The position numbers and the translations under genes were made by a program. Below, in pieces: positions 18,052 to 28,967 of a DNA stretch of 64,000 nt; positions within the stretch are counted from its first letter, which is position 1, and each line of letters begins with the position of its first letter. The DNA comes from Epidermidibacterium keratini (GTDB taxonomy: Bacteria > Actinomycetota > Actinomycetes > Mycobacteriales > Antricoccaceae). The notes under the pieces are model-generated. The model was not told the origin of the DNA. It saw only the letters and a list, made by a program, of their open reading frames with translations, and made no database searches. Location: NCBI RefSeq assembly GCF_009834025.1, contig NZ_CP047156.1, positions 2,232,001 through 2,296,000 on the forward strand, written 5' to 3'.

Positions 18052-18843
18052 ATGCTCGAATACCAACGCACCGGCGACGGCGCACCCGTGGTGGCGATCC
18101 ACGGGTTCCTCAGCTCGTGGGAGGTGTGGGACCGCATCGCGCCGCAGCTCGACCCGGAGTACGACGTCATCCAGGTCAACCTGCCCGGGCACGGCGGCGC
18201 CCCGATTCCCCCTGTCACGACGACGATCCGCGACATTTCGCGACATATCGTGGAGACGCTCGACGAGCTGGAGATCGACAAGGCGACGTTCATCGGGCAC
18301 TCGTGGGGTGGCTACGTCACCTGTGAGCTGATCGCCAGCCATCCCGAGCGGGTCGAAGCGGCCGCGATTGTCTACAGCAACCCCTACAGCGACACCGGTG
18401 ACAAGCGTGATGCGCGCGATGCGCTGATCGCAAGGTTTGAGTCCGAGCCGTTTGACGACGTCATCGCCGACGCGCTTCCGGCGTACGTCACGCCCGACGA
18501 CCCGCCCGAGCTGCTCGAGGGGATGGTTGAGCTCGCAAAGCAGTCCGACGCCGACGGTGCGATCTTCGCGCTTCGCAGCATTCGCGACCGGCTCGACCAC
18601 GTCCCTGAGATCATGGCCAACGAGGACATCCCGGTGTTGTTCATCGCCGGGACGCAGGACGAGTCGATGCCGGAGATCACCGTCGAGGCACCCAACGTCA
18701 CCACGGTCGAGACGGCGTCCGGGCACATGGGCGTGCAGACGATCCCCGATGAGGTTTCGCAGATATTGCTCGAATGGATGACCAAGAACCGCGAGGCGAA
18801 GTCGACCGAGGACGACAACGACGACGAGAGCGGCGATGCCTGA
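18052..18843 (+). CDS. Alpha/beta hydrolase
   Basis: A 263-residue alpha/beta-hydrolase fold protein. The oxyanion segment VVAIHGFLSSWEVWD is at the N-terminus, the nucleophile elbow is GHSWGGY (Ser near residue 86), a likely acid lies in FIAGTQDESMP, and the catalytic His is in TASGHMGVQ near residue 225. The C-terminus is an acidic, probably disordered tail. ATG 18052 follows a long GGGGAGGAGAGG run. The last 8 nt overlap the glycosylase gene, so the two are coupled. Substrate unknown. Confidence 0.85.
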   Translation: MLEYQRTGDGAPVVAIHGFLSSWEVWDRIAPQLDPEYDVIQVNLPGHGGAPIPPVTTTIRDISRHIVETLDELEIDKATFIGHSWGGYVTCELIASHPERVEAAAIVYSNPYSDTGDKRDARDALIARFESEPFDDVIADALPAYVTPDDPPELLEGMVELAKQSDADGAIFALRSIRDRLDHVPEIMANEDIPVLFIAGTQDESMPEITVEAPNVTTVETASGHMGVQTIPDEVSQILLEWMTKNREAKSTEDDNDDESGDA

Positions 18844-19690
18844 GCTTCCGGAGGTCGAGGCCCTCGCGCACCACCTCCGCGAGTACGCCGTCGGACGGGT
18901 GATCGCGCGGTTAGACGTCGCCGCGATCTCCGCGATCAAGACCTTCGACCCGCCATTCACCGCGCTTCAGGGGCTGAGCGTGACCGGCGCTGATCGGCAC
19001 GGCAAGTTCCTGGACGTTGACGTTGACGGGCTGCACCTCGTCATCCACTTGGCGCGTGCAGGGTGGTTGCGCTGGAGTGACGAACTGCCGAAGGCGCCGC
19101 CGAAACCGGGCCGTGGACCGCTCGCCCTGCGGGTGCACCTGGACGACGGCAGCGGGTTCGACCTGACCGAGGCCGGCACCAAGAAGGGCCTCGCGGTGTA
19201 CGTCGTCCGCGATCCGCGCGACGTCCCGGGGATCGCGCGGCTCGGCCCCGACGCGCTGAGCCTGGACCGTGACGCGCTGGCTGGCGTACTCGCCGATCAA
19301 GGTGGCAGGCTCAAGAACACGTTGACTGACCAGCGGGTGATCGCCGGCATCGGCAACGCCTACTCCGACGAGATCCTGCACTACGCCAAGCTGTCACCGT
19401 TCAAGACGGCAAACAAGCTCACCGACGACGAGCTGGACCGCCTGGCTGAGGCGATGAACGTGATCCTGACCGATGCGGTCGGTCGTTCGGTGGGTCAGAA
19501 GGCGGCGACCTTGAAGGCGGAGAAGCGCTCTGGGATGCGTGTGCATGCCAGGACCGGGATGCCGTGCCCGGTGTGCGGCGACACGATCGCCGAGGTGTCG
19601 TTTGCCGACAAAAGCTTTCAGTACTGCCCGACCTGCCAGACGGGGGGTAAGAGGCTCAGCGACCGTCGGATGGACCGGCTGCTGAAGTAG
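18836..19690 (+). CDS. Fpg/Nei family DNA glycosylase/AP lyase
   Basis: Base-excision repair enzyme that removes oxidised bases and nicks the abasic site. The mature N-terminus PELPEVE supplies the catalytic Pro and Glu. The H2TH region appears as LTDQRVIAGIGNAYSDEILHYAKLSP, and the C-terminal zinc finger is CPVCGD...YCPTCQ (about residues 242-264). Length 284 is normal. Overlaps the upstream hydrolase by 8 nt. Its TAG stop abuts, without a gap, the stop of the convergent HxlR gene (TAGCTA). Substrate preference between the MutM and Nei types is not decided here. Confidence 0.9.
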   Translation: MPELPEVEALAHHLREYAVGRVIARLDVAAISAIKTFDPPFTALQGLSVTGADRHGKFLDVDVDGLHLVIHLARAGWLRWSDELPKAPPKPGRGPLALRVHLDDGSGFDLTEAGTKKGLAVYVVRDPRDVPGIARLGPDALSLDRDALAGVLADQGGRLKNTLTDQRVIAGIGNAYSDEILHYAKLSPFKTANKLTDDELDRLAEAMNVILTDAVGRSVGQKAATLKAEKRSGMRVHARTGMPCPVCGDTIAEVSFADKSFQYCPTCQTGGKRLSDRRMDRLLK

Positions 19691-20335
19691 CTATGCGCTG
19701 AGTGCGAAGGTGCGCTCGAACTTCTCAATAGCCTCAGGCGATCCGTCGTACTCGGCACCGAGCGGCTCATCCCGGCCGCGGACGGCGGCCAAGTGCGGCG
19801 CGTCGGTGCGGACGGCGAGGTCCGGCTCGCCAGCGGGTTCGGTCAGCGTCGAGCGGTGGCCATCGACGACGATGTCGATCTGCGAGCCATCGGGCACTGA
19901 CAGACGCACCCGCATGCGCGGAGAGCCGGGGCGAATCCACGACATCAGGAACGCTTGGGCGGTGCGCTGGGCATCCATCGCCGCCGGCTCGGTCGCATCC
20001 GGATGCGCGAAGTCGAGATAGTCGGCGCCGAACCGGGCGTACGCCGCCAGCACCGGCGTTGCGGCGCGGCCCCGGTCGGTGAGCTCGTAGCCGGCATGGT
20101 CGTCCGGCGTACTAATCAACCCTTGCTCGTGCATGCGGCGCAGCCGATCGCTCAGCAGGTTGGGCGCGAGACCAGGAAGGGCGCGCCGTAGGTCGGTGAA
20201 GCGACGTTCGCCAAAGACGAGCTCGCGCACGATGAGCAGCACCCAGCGGTCACCCAGAATGTCCATGCCGGCGGCCACCGGGCAGAACTGTCGGTATGAG
20301 CGTGCCGGTTGGGGCGCCGGTGTCGATGAGGCCAT
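19691..20335 (-). CDS. HxlR-family regulator with C-terminal sterol-carrier-like domain
   Basis: A 214-residue transcription regulator. Residues 15-105 form an HxlR winged helix: the conserved Cys in YRQFCPVAAGMDILGDRWVLLIVRELVFGERRFTDLRRALPGLAPNLLSDRLRRM is the hallmark, and it can sense oxidants or electrophiles in the family. Residues 125-214 resemble the SCP2-like domain often attached to actinobacterial HxlR proteins and may bind a hydrophobic ligand. ATG 20335 is preceded by AAAGGAGGAGG. It is divergent from the rhodanese gene, its most likely linked target. Confidence 0.85.
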   Translation of the reverse strand: MASSTPAPQPARSYRQFCPVAAGMDILGDRWVLLIVRELVFGERRFTDLRRALPGLAPNLLSDRLRRMHEQGLISTPDDHAGYELTDRGRAATPVLAAYARFGADYLDFAHPDATEPAAMDAQRTAQAFLMSWIRPGSPRMRVRLSVPDGSQIDIVVDGHRSTLTEPAGEPDLAVRTDAPHLAAVRGRDEPLGAEYDGSPEAIEKFERTFALSA

Positions 20336-20439
20336 CTGACCTCCTCCTTTCCCCCTCACACCATTCTCACCTATCTCCACCAAACGGCGGCGATAGGCTA
20401 AGCGCAACTATCCAGAACGCGAGAACAGATTGGACCGGA

Positions 20440-20766
20440 ATGAGCGAGATTCCCGAGACGACCGTCGACCAGCTGCCCACCGACGCGGTCATCCTCGACG
20501 TGCGCGAAGACGATGAGTGGGAAGCCGGGCACGCTAAAGGGGCCACCCACATCCCGGTCGCCGAGGTTCCGCAGCGACTGGGCGAGGTCCCCGAGGCCGA
20601 CACTCTCTATGTCGTATGCCGTGGTGGCGGCCGCTCGTCGCGCGTGACCGCATGGCTCAACGACAACGGATTCCAGGCCGTGAACGTCGCGGGAGGCATG
20701 CAGTCCTGGAAGGCTGCCGGCAAGCCGATGCACGCCGAAAACGGCAAGGAGCCCGAGGTCATCTGA
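20440..20766 (+). CDS. Rhodanese-like sulfurtransferase domain protein
   Basis: Single rhodanese domain of 108 residues. DAVILDVREDDEWEAGHAKGA is the CH2A-type motif, and the active-site loop VVCRGGGRSSRV carries the persulfide Cys near residue 65. Probably a cytoplasmic sulfur carrier or thiosulfate sulfurtransferase. Divergent from the HxlR regulator, whose conserved Cys suggests a shared thiol or oxidative-stress context (inference). A TAGGCT hexamer at 20394-20399 could serve as -10, giving a short leader. Confidence 0.88.
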   Translation: MSEIPETTVDQLPTDAVILDVREDDEWEAGHAKGATHIPVAEVPQRLGEVPEADTLYVVCRGGGRSSRVTAWLNDNGFQAVNVAGGMQSWKAAGKPMHAENGKEPEVI

Positions 20767-20801
20767 CGCCTACCGGTGGTCGAGCAGCGCGGTCGTGCAG
20801 C

Positions 20802-22424
<1,623 letters not shown>

Positions 22425-22475
22425 GGCGGCTCGCTTTCGTCGTCCAGTGCGCTGGCGTGGCTGCCAGGCGGGCGG

Positions 22476-22871
22476 TTACGAGATGCTGCGGCGTCGGCGG
22501 ACCAGCACGGCTACGGCACGCCAACCAACCAGCAGTAGTGCCAAGACTATAGCCGCGACAATGACGAAGGACACAGCAGTTCCGGACCCGCTGAGCTGAC
22601 GCAGGATCATCCCGACAACGAGCGTGCTCGCCCAGACGAGTATGCCGTCCGGCAGCGTGCGCGGAGCTCGCCGGCGTACGGCGTACGCGATGAGCCACCC
22701 GACCGCGGCGCCGACCAAAAACGGCCACGCGGTCTGCAGTACGCCGCCCGCGCTCAGGCCCTCGGAGTGGCTGGATCGGCCGGTTGCGGCAAACACCAGG
22801 ATGACGACGGCGTCGATTGCGGCGATCAGGATGGCAGGCACGCCCGCCAAGATACCCGCCTCGATGCTCAC
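22476..22871 (-). CDS. DUF3054-family membrane protein
   Basis: A 131-residue membrane protein with four predicted helices. The pattern AAIDAVVILVFAATGRSSHSEGL followed by WPFLVGAAVGWLIAYAVRR and GILVWASTLVVGMILRQLSGSGTAVSFVIVA fits DUF3054, common in Actinobacteria and halophilic archaea, function unknown. The frame is open upstream to 22982, but that would overlap the next gene; the GTG at 22871 places the start just before helix 1. Lies between the acyl-CoA ligase and two small charged-protein genes on the same strand. Confidence 0.75.
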   Translation of the reverse strand: MSIEAGILAGVPAILIAAIDAVVILVFAATGRSSHSEGLSAGGVLQTAWPFLVGAAVGWLIAYAVRRRAPRTLPDGILVWASTLVVGMILRQLSGSGTAVSFVIVAAIVLALLLVGWRAVAVLVRRRRSIS

Positions 22872-22908
22872 CTCGGCCCCCAAACGCCAGCGATCGGGCC
22901 GGTGGCGG

Positions 22909-23106
22909 TTAGCTGATGCCTTGCTCTTTCTCCCGTTCGGCGACGATGTCGGGGTCGGCCTGCTCGATGTCGTAGCCGACATCGTCCTTCGCGTCGCGGT
23001 CGGTCGCGCGCTGCTCCGCGGCGGCCTGCTGCGGCGTCTCCGAGAGCTCGGCGACCTCCTTCTCGATCTCGTCGTCGCGCCGGTCGTGCTGGGAGTTCTC
23101 GCTCAT
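22909..23106 (-). CDS. Small acidic hydrophilic protein
   Basis: A 65-residue protein, almost entirely charged or polar, without Cys or a membrane segment. Repeated Glu, Asp, Gln and Arg (for example EIEKEVAELSETPQQAAAEQRATDRDAKDD) predict helix or disorder. I do not recognise the family. It starts 2 nt after the stop of another tiny charged gene (23109-23213), so the two form a pair, with the DUF3054 gene perhaps as third member. Composition alone does not give a function. Confidence 0.6.
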   Translation of the reverse strand: MSENSQHDRRDDEIEKEVAELSETPQQAAAEQRATDRDAKDDVGYDIEQADPDIVAEREKEQGIS

Positions 23107-23108
23107 CG

Positions 23109-23213
23109 CTACTTCAGCCTCTCCTGCTCTTCGCGCTCGAGCCGCTCACGTTCTTCTTGGCGATGCTTCTCTTCTTCTTCGATCTGCTGCTCGCGCTCGT
23201 TCTTGTCCGACAT
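23109..23213 (-). CDS. Very small charged helical protein (34 residues)
   Basis: A 34-residue reading frame starting at ATG 23213 behind a strong GGGAGGG ribosome site. Composition is extreme: about half Glu, with Arg, Lys and Gln, from MSDKNEREQQIEEEEKH to the end, predicting one continuous charged helix. It ends 2 nt before the 65-residue gene. The good ribosome site and tight coupling argue that it is translated, despite a size that automated annotation often drops. Confidence 0.5.
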   Translation of the reverse strand: MSDKNEREQQIEEEEKHRQEERERLEREEQERLK

Positions 23214-23346
23214 GCATCCCTCCCGGGTGCTCGATCGATCGTGAACCCCAATTCTTTGCCCATGCGGCATCACTCGTAAAGGGCAGTGGAGTCTCGACTG
23301 CCCGAAGGCGTGTAGTTTTGCCGGGGTCGAAACCGACGGAGGATCT

Positions 23347-24243
23347 GTGAGCAAGAAGTCTCAGCGGCGCAAGAAGAACGCCGAGCGGCACGCCGCGCAA
23401 GGCGCGCCAACTCGCGAGCGGGTCAAGCGCGAAGACCGCCCAATCGTGCCGCGCCCATTTGACGGCGTCCCCAGCGAGACCGACTGGATCGCTCTACGCG
23501 AGCTGGTGCCCTCAGCGACCGCGCCGCTGCACCTGCGCGATCACAGCGACCGCACGGTGACCCTCGCGACCGTGCTTCCGATGGCCGTGCCGGCGATGGT
23601 CCGCGAAGGCGGCGAGATCTTCGTCGCGGCGCAGACGACCGTCCCCTCGAACGACCCGGGCCGCGACATCGCACACGCCATCCTCCGTGCGCTGGAAGCT
23701 GACGAAGGCGAGCTGCTGCCGATCGAGACGGCTCCCGTGGACGGCCCGACCCTCGCCGACATCCTCACCGATGACCCGCTCGAGGTCACGGTGCACGACG
23801 ACTTCGCCTTCTGGGTCGAGGATGCCGAGTCGCAGCCGGCCGATGTGCGGGCTTCGCTCGAGCGCGCCAACGAGACCGTGTTTCCCACCAAGCGGCTGAG
23901 CTCGGTCGAGGCGGCGTACTGGTGTGCACCCGGTCCTAAAGCTCACGTGCGCTGGCCCATGTCCTACGACGAAGACCAGCTGCTCGACGCGCTCGCCCGG
24001 CTATCGGCTGCAGGCGAGCTCAACCTCGGTCCGGACACCCGATTCGCCGGGCAGTTCCGGGCGCACGGGCTGCTGGTGCCGGTGTGGGACGTCTCGATCG
24101 ACGCCCACCCCGACGAGTTCGAGGAGCCGGTCGCGGCGATGCAGCGCAAGATCGAAGACGTGCTGGCGGCCGATGAGCCGCTGGACGAGGCTGGTCGCCG
24201 CGCCCGAGCCGGCATCATCGGCCGCCAGGTCACACTGCGCTAG
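23347..24243 (+). CDS. DUF5926-family protein
   Basis: A 298-residue soluble protein conserved in Actinobacteria, function unknown. The N-terminus is highly basic (MSKKSQRRKKNAERHAAQ), resembling a nucleic-acid-binding tail. The rest is acidic with no catalytic motif that I recognise; it includes RPFDGVPSETDWIALRELVPSATAPL and TKRLSSVEAAYWCAPGPKAHVRW. The GTG start has GGAGGA 5 nt before it. Its stop abuts the stop of the convergent DUF885 gene (TAGCTA). Confidence 0.82.
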   Translation: MSKKSQRRKKNAERHAAQGAPTRERVKREDRPIVPRPFDGVPSETDWIALRELVPSATAPLHLRDHSDRTVTLATVLPMAVPAMVREGGEIFVAAQTTVPSNDPGRDIAHAILRALEADEGELLPIETAPVDGPTLADILTDDPLEVTVHDDFAFWVEDAESQPADVRASLERANETVFPTKRLSSVEAAYWCAPGPKAHVRWPMSYDEDQLLDALARLSAAGELNLGPDTRFAGQFRAHGLLVPVWDVSIDAHPDEFEEPVAAMQRKIEDVLAADEPLDEAGRRARAGIIGRQVTLR

Positions 24244-25938
24244 CTACAGCTCGTCGAGTACGGCGGCGCGCAGCGTGTCGAGCCCGACCGAGCCGATGTC
24301 CAGTGCGCGGCGGTGGAAGTCCTTGAGATCGAAACTCTCACCCTCGCGGCGCTTGCTCTCATCGCGCAGCTCGAGCCAGAGGCGCTCGCCGATCTTGTAT
24401 GACGGAGCCTGACCCGGCCAGCCCAAGTATCGATCAAGTTCGAACTTCAGGAAGCCGTCGTTCATGTTGACGTGGTTCTTCAGGAACGTCCATGCCTTGT
24501 CGTAGGTCCACTCGCCTCCGCCGACCTCTTCGGGGGCCTCGAAGCCGCAGTGGAAGCCGATGTCGAGTACGACGCGCGCTGCGCGCATCGACTGGCCATC
24601 GAGTAGACCCATCCGGTTGCCCGGATCGTCCATATATCCCAGATCTGCCATCAGCCACTCGGCATACAGCGCCCATCCCTCGCCGTGTCCGGAGACCCAG
24701 CAGAGCATCCGGCGCCACTTGTTGAGCAGCTCACTGCGCACGGTGGTCTGCCCGACCTGCAGGTGATGGCCCGGCACACCCTCGTGATAGACGGTGGTCA
24801 GCTCGCGCCACGTCCCGAAGTCGGTCACGCCCTTGGGCACCGACCACCACATGCGGCCGGGACGGGTGAAGTCCTCCGACGGGCCGGTGTAGTAGATGCC
24901 GCCGCTAGTCGTGGGCGCGATCATGCACTCGATCGTGGTGATCTGCTCGGGAATGTCGAAGTGCGTGCCGTTGAACTCGGCGATGACCTCGTCGGCCTTG
25001 CCCTGCATCCACTTCTGCAGCGCGTCGGTGCCTTCCAGGCGGTACGCCGGATCTTCGTCGAGCGCCGCGATCGCCTCCTGGACGCTCGCGCCGGGCTTAA
25101 TCTGTTCGGCCGTCTGCTGCATCATCTCGGTGATGCGGGCGAGCTCCTCCTGGCCCCATTGATAGGTCGCCTCGAGGTCGATCTTCGAGCCGAGGAAGAC
25201 CTGCGACTCCAGTGCATAGATCTCGCGGCCGACTGCGTCGGCTTCGGGAGCCTGCTCCAGGAAGTCGGTGCGCAGCCGCTCGGCGGCCTTCGAGTACGCC
25301 GCCGACGCCGCCTCGATGCCCTTCTTCAGATCCTCGGTGGTCGCGTCGTCGGCAGCGTCGGCGCGGCCGGCCAGTCCGCCGAAGAAGCCGTCGTCTGCGG
25401 TGTACTGCTCGCACTCGTCGATGCACGCCTGGACCTGGCGTCGCGCTGCCCGATGGCCTTCGTCGGCGGCGTACTGCAGCGACTCGAAGTAGGCCTCGAG
25501 CGCAGCCGGGACGGCCTGCAGGCGCCGGGCGATGACGGCCCAGTCGGCCGATGTCTCGGTCGGCATGAGGTCATAGACCTGCCGGATGACCTGGATCGGG
25601 GAGTGGATGTTGTTGAGCTCCTGGTGCACCAGTCCGGCCTCGAAGCGCTGCACGTCCAACCCGAGCCGCTCCCGCATCGCATGCAGCGTCACCTTGTCGA
25701 CATCATCGGCCGGCTGCAGGCCATCGAGCTTCGCCAGCGTGTCGACGTTGAGCTGGTGGCGCCGCGCCAAACCGGCGGGGGAGAGGTCGTCGTAGCTGTC
25801 GTGCTCTCCGGGTGCGCCAAGGAACGTCGCCTCGATAGGGCTCAGCTCGATGACGGCATCGAAGTAGTCGTTGGCGACCTGGTCGATCGCGCTGTCGGGA
25901 CGGGTGGGGGCCTGGGTGTTGGCAGTGGTGTCAGTCAC
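24244..25938 (-). CDS. DUF885 zinc metallopeptidase-like protein
   Basis: A 564-residue DUF885 family member, predicted to be an all-helical zincin peptidase with an unusual metal site. The signature is VYHEGVPGHHLQVGQ, in which the HExxH-like Glu and His residues lie, followed by EGWALYAEWLMADLGY. No signal peptide, so probably cytoplasmic. The GTG start has no Shine-Dalgarno; TATGTT (25945-25950) ends 6 nt before it, a leaderless arrangement. Arginine deiminase lies upstream on the same strand with 37 nt between them. Substrate unknown; relatives act on peptides. Confidence 0.85.
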   Translation of the reverse strand: MTDTTANTQAPTRPDSAIDQVANDYFDAVIELSPIEATFLGAPGEHDSYDDLSPAGLARRHQLNVDTLAKLDGLQPADDVDKVTLHAMRERLGLDVQRFEAGLVHQELNNIHSPIQVIRQVYDLMPTETSADWAVIARRLQAVPAALEAYFESLQYAADEGHRAARRQVQACIDECEQYTADDGFFGGLAGRADAADDATTEDLKKGIEAASAAYSKAAERLRTDFLEQAPEADAVGREIYALESQVFLGSKIDLEATYQWGQEELARITEMMQQTAEQIKPGASVQEAIAALDEDPAYRLEGTDALQKWMQGKADEVIAEFNGTHFDIPEQITTIECMIAPTTSGGIYYTGPSEDFTRPGRMWWSVPKGVTDFGTWRELTTVYHEGVPGHHLQVGQTTVRSELLNKWRRMLCWVSGHGEGWALYAEWLMADLGYMDDPGNRMGLLDGQSMRAARVVLDIGFHCGFEAPEEVGGGEWTYDKAWTFLKNHVNMNDGFLKFELDRYLGWPGQAPSYKIGERLWLELRDESKRREGESFDLKDFHRRALDIGSVGLDTLRAAVLDEL

Positions 25939-25975
25939 CCGATCAACATAGCCGCCGCGGGCGCGCCGCTCGCGC

Positions 25976-27187
25976 CTAGAGAGGATCGCGGACGACGGGG
26001 CAGCTCATGCACCGCGGCCCGCCGCGCCCCGAGCCCAGCTCCGAACCGGCAATCTCGATGACGTCGATGCCAGCGGCGTCCAGCGCGGAGTTGGTGACGT
26101 GGTTGCGCTCGTAGGCGACGGCCACCTGCGGAGCCAGGCAGAGCGTGTTGTTGCCGTCATCCCACTGCTCGCGCTCGGCGCTGATCGGGTCGAGGTCGGT
26201 CTCGATCACCCGGATCCGCTCGACGCCCATCGCGTCGGCGGCCGCCCGCAAGAACGGCGTCGGGCCGGTGACCTGCAGCGCCGCGTCAGGGCCGTCCGGG
26301 GCCGTGAGCGCATAGGCAATCATCGATCCAGCGATATTGGGATAGATGATCATCGCGTCGCGGTCGACCATCGTGCAGACCGTGTCGAGGTGCATCTGCG
26401 CGCGGTCCTGGGCGATGGGTACGACGAGCACGGTCTCGGCGAGTCCGCGCGAGAATGCCTGGCGGGCAAGGCGTTCTGCCCCGGCCGGCGTCGTACGCTC
26501 GCCCACTCCGACGGCGATGGTGCCGGGAGCAAGCAGCAGTACGTCGCCGCCCTCGAGCGGCTCGAACCCCGGCGTGAAGAACTCCTCGGCGCCGGCAAAC
26601 CGCGGGTGGTAGGTGTAGATCGCCGCGGTCAGCGACGACTCGCGCCGCCGGGCGGTCATCGCCAGCGACGTGACCGCGACCTGCGGTCCGATCCACACCG
26701 AGGAGTCGCGGGTGAAGAGGGTGTTGGGCAGCGGGGCCACCACGAAGTCGTGCTCGTCCATCAGCGACCAGGAGATGCCGCGGCCTTGCGGGAGCTCGAG
26801 CTTGGAGACCCCACCGATGAGCGCGGCGGTCAGCTCGGCCGGCGAGAGCGACTCGAGGTAGGAGCCGACCATGTCGCCGAGGTCGTCGCCGAGTCGGGGG
26901 TCGGCGAGTACGGCGCCGATCGCGTCGCCGCGCGCGTCGGCGATGTCCATCGTCTCGCTCAGCAGGTCCGATAGCAGCAGCACCTCGACGTCGCGCTCGC
27001 GCAGTGTTGCGGCAAACGCGTCGTGCTCCTCCTGCGCGCGGGCCACCCATGGCACGCCGTCGAAGAGCAGCTCGTCGTTGTTGCGCGGGGTCAATCGTGC
27101 CAGCTCGGGGCCCGGACGATGCAAGATCACGGTCCGCAGTCGCGCGACCTCACTGTCGGCGTACGGCGTGAGCACGGGTGCGGTCAT
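25976..27187 (-). CDS. arcA: Arginine deiminase
   Basis: Hydrolyses arginine to citrulline and ammonia. Length 403 is typical. Family motifs are [40 protein letters not shown] with a catalytic Asp, LEGGDVLLL, and the C-terminal [20 protein letters not shown], where the Cys of RCMSCP is the nucleophile. No ornithine transcarbamylase or carbamate kinase is adjacent, so this solitary gene may serve ammonia production or arginine turnover rather than full fermentation (inference). Leaderless: TACGCT (27194-27199) ends 6 nt before the ATG. Confidence 0.95.
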   Translation of the reverse strand: MTAPVLTPYADSEVARLRTVILHRPGPELARLTPRNNDELLFDGVPWVARAQEEHDAFAATLRERDVEVLLLSDLLSETMDIADARGDAIGAVLADPRLGDDLGDMVGSYLESLSPAELTAALIGGVSKLELPQGRGISWSLMDEHDFVVAPLPNTLFTRDSSVWIGPQVAVTSLAMTARRRESSLTAAIYTYHPRFAGAEEFFTPGFEPLEGGDVLLLAPGTIAVGVGERTTPAGAERLARQAFSRGLAETVLVVPIAQDRAQMHLDTVCTMVDRDAMIIYPNIAGSMIAYALTAPDGPDAALQVTGPTPFLRAAADAMGVERIRVIETDLDPISAEREQWDDGNNTLCLAPQVAVAYERNHVTNSALDAAGIDVIEIAGSELGSGRGGPRCMSCPVVRDPL

Positions 27188-27392
27188 GCGCTCAGCGTAG
27201 TGGTCACGCTGGGAAAACTCGTGATCGAACGTCGGCAGTGGCGGTGAGTACGCCGTGAGGTCGGGCTGGTCGATGTGGTCACATTTGGCCGAGCCTGCCT
27301 GTTGCTTGCAGAAGTTAGCGGTAGAGTTAGCGGATCAGCCGTACTTCCCGAGCATTCGCTCGCGGCCGACATCGAAAGGGGCTCGTCGATCC

Positions 27393-28919
27393 GTGTCTGT
27401 GCACTGGCCTTCGCTGAGCGCCGAGCGCCGCATCCGTGACCTGGACGCGCTGGCCTCCGGCGAGCGGGTCGACCTGCTCGTGGTCGGCGGCGGCATCACC
27501 GGCGCCGGAATCGCGCTGGATGCCGCCAGCCGCGGGCTGTCGGTCGCGCTCGTCGAACGCGACGACCTCGCCTCCGGCACGAGCGCCTACAGCAGCCGCG
27601 TCGTCCACGGCGGCACGCGCTATCTCGCCACTCGCGGCCTCGGGCTCGCGGTCGAGTCGGCGACCGAGCGCGCGCACCTGATGAAGCGGATCGCGCCGCA
27701 TCTCGTGCGCACCTTCCCGATGCTGTTGCCGGAGTACGCCGACACTTCGCGGCGCACTAAGGCGCTGTCGCGGCTCGGCCTCTTTGCCGGTGACCTCGTG
27801 CGACTGGGCACCGGAACCGGCCGGCAGACCCTGCCCGGCACCCGCAAGGTCTCCAACGCCGAAGCCAGTGCGCTTTTTCCCGCGATCCAGCGCGATGGGT
27901 TGGGCGGCGGGCTGCTGTCCTTCGATGCCCAGCTTGAGGATGACGCCCGCCTCGTCATCACTGTCGCGCGCACCGCGGCGGCGTACGGCGCCAAGATCCT
28001 TCCGCGGGTGCGGGCGCTTCGCGTCGATGGCGACGGCGCCGATGTCGTGTGCGAGCTCACCGGCGACCGGATGCGAGTGACCGCAGGCGCGGTCGTCAAC
28101 GCGACCGGGGCGTGGGCCGGCGAGCTCGAGCCGTCAATCCGCCTCGGCACCCGGCGTGGCACGCACCTGCTCGTGCGCTCCGACGCGCTCGGCGACCCCC
28201 GCTGCGCGCTGGCGGTGTCGGTCGACGGCGACCCGTCGCACGTGGTCTTTGCGATCCCGCAAAGCGACGGACTCACGCTCATCGGCACGACCGACGTCGA
28301 TGCCCAGTCACCCAACGACGGTGCCCCCTCGCTCGAGGAGGCCAACTTCCTGCTCGATGCGCTGAACCCCGCGCTCGGCACCGCGATCGGGTGTGACGAC
28401 ATCGTCGGCCGCTTTGCCGGCGTGCGCCCCGTGCTGCCCGAGGACGAGGACTCTGACCTGTCGCGCCGAGAGGCGATGGTCGTCTCCGAGAGCGGGGTCA
28501 TCACGATCGTCGGCGGCAAGCTGACGACCTACCGCAAGATGGCCCAGGATGTGGTCGACAAGGTGGTCGGCTCGCGGATGCTCTGGGCGGGTGAGTGCCT
28601 GACCGCGACTTTGCCGCTGGTCGGCGCGGCGGCGCCGGAGCGGCTCGCCGCAATGTCCGAGCCGGTGCGCCTGGTCCGGCGCTACGGCGCGGAGGCGCCC
28701 CGGATCGCCGACCTGATCACCGAGCGTCCCGAGCTTGGCGAGCGCGTCGTACCCGAGCTGCCGACCATTCGTGCGGAGCTCGCCTTCGCGATGCAGCACG
28801 AGCTGGCTATCACCGCAGGCGACCTGGTCGATCGGCGTACTCGCATCGGACTCACCCGCTACCGCGACCAGGCGCTCGAGGTCGCGGCGCGCATCGTCGA
28901 CATGCACCACGCGCGCTAA
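27393..28919 (+). CDS. glpD: Aerobic glycerol-3-phosphate dehydrogenase
   Basis: FAD-dependent oxidation of glycerol-3-phosphate to dihydroxyacetone phosphate, feeding electrons to quinone at the membrane. The protein has 508 residues. The Rossmann site VVGGGITGAGIALDAASRG is followed by VERDDLASGTSAYSSRVVHGGTRYL, diagnostic of GlpD, then TDVDAQSPNDGAPSLEEANFLLDALN and GGKLTTYRKMAQD. The GTG at 27393 follows AAAGGGG and gives the normal N-terminus; the longer open frame upstream lacks homology. Two short genes follow closely. Confidence 0.93.
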   Translation: MSVHWPSLSAERRIRDLDALASGERVDLLVVGGGITGAGIALDAASRGLSVALVERDDLASGTSAYSSRVVHGGTRYLATRGLGLAVESATERAHLMKRIAPHLVRTFPMLLPEYADTSRRTKALSRLGLFAGDLVRLGTGTGRQTLPGTRKVSNAEASALFPAIQRDGLGGGLLSFDAQLEDDARLVITVARTAAAYGAKILPRVRALRVDGDGADVVCELTGDRMRVTAGAVVNATGAWAGELEPSIRLGTRRGTHLLVRSDALGDPRCALAVSVDGDPSHVVFAIPQSDGLTLIGTTDVDAQSPNDGAPSLEEANFLLDALNPALGTAIGCDDIVGRFAGVRPVLPEDEDSDLSRREAMVVSESGVITIVGGKLTTYRKMAQDVVDKVVGSRMLWAGECLTATLPLVGAAAPERLAAMSEPVRLVRRYGAEAPRIADLITERPELGERVVPELPTIRAELAFAMQHELAITAGDLVDRRTRIGLTRYRDQALEVAARIVDMHHAR

Positions 28920-28967
28920 GCCGGTAGCGTTTTGGCAGTTCCGCCTGACGCGAAGGGAGAGTCTGCG

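Noticed and set aside
17923-18960. Upstream extension of the FAD dehydrogenase frame
   Set aside because: Antisense to the alpha/beta hydrolase and glycosylase genes; the Rossmann motif begins right after ATG 17922.
25976-27187. Complete arginine deiminase operon
   Set aside because: No ornithine transcarbamylase, carbamate kinase or antiporter gene adjoins arcA.
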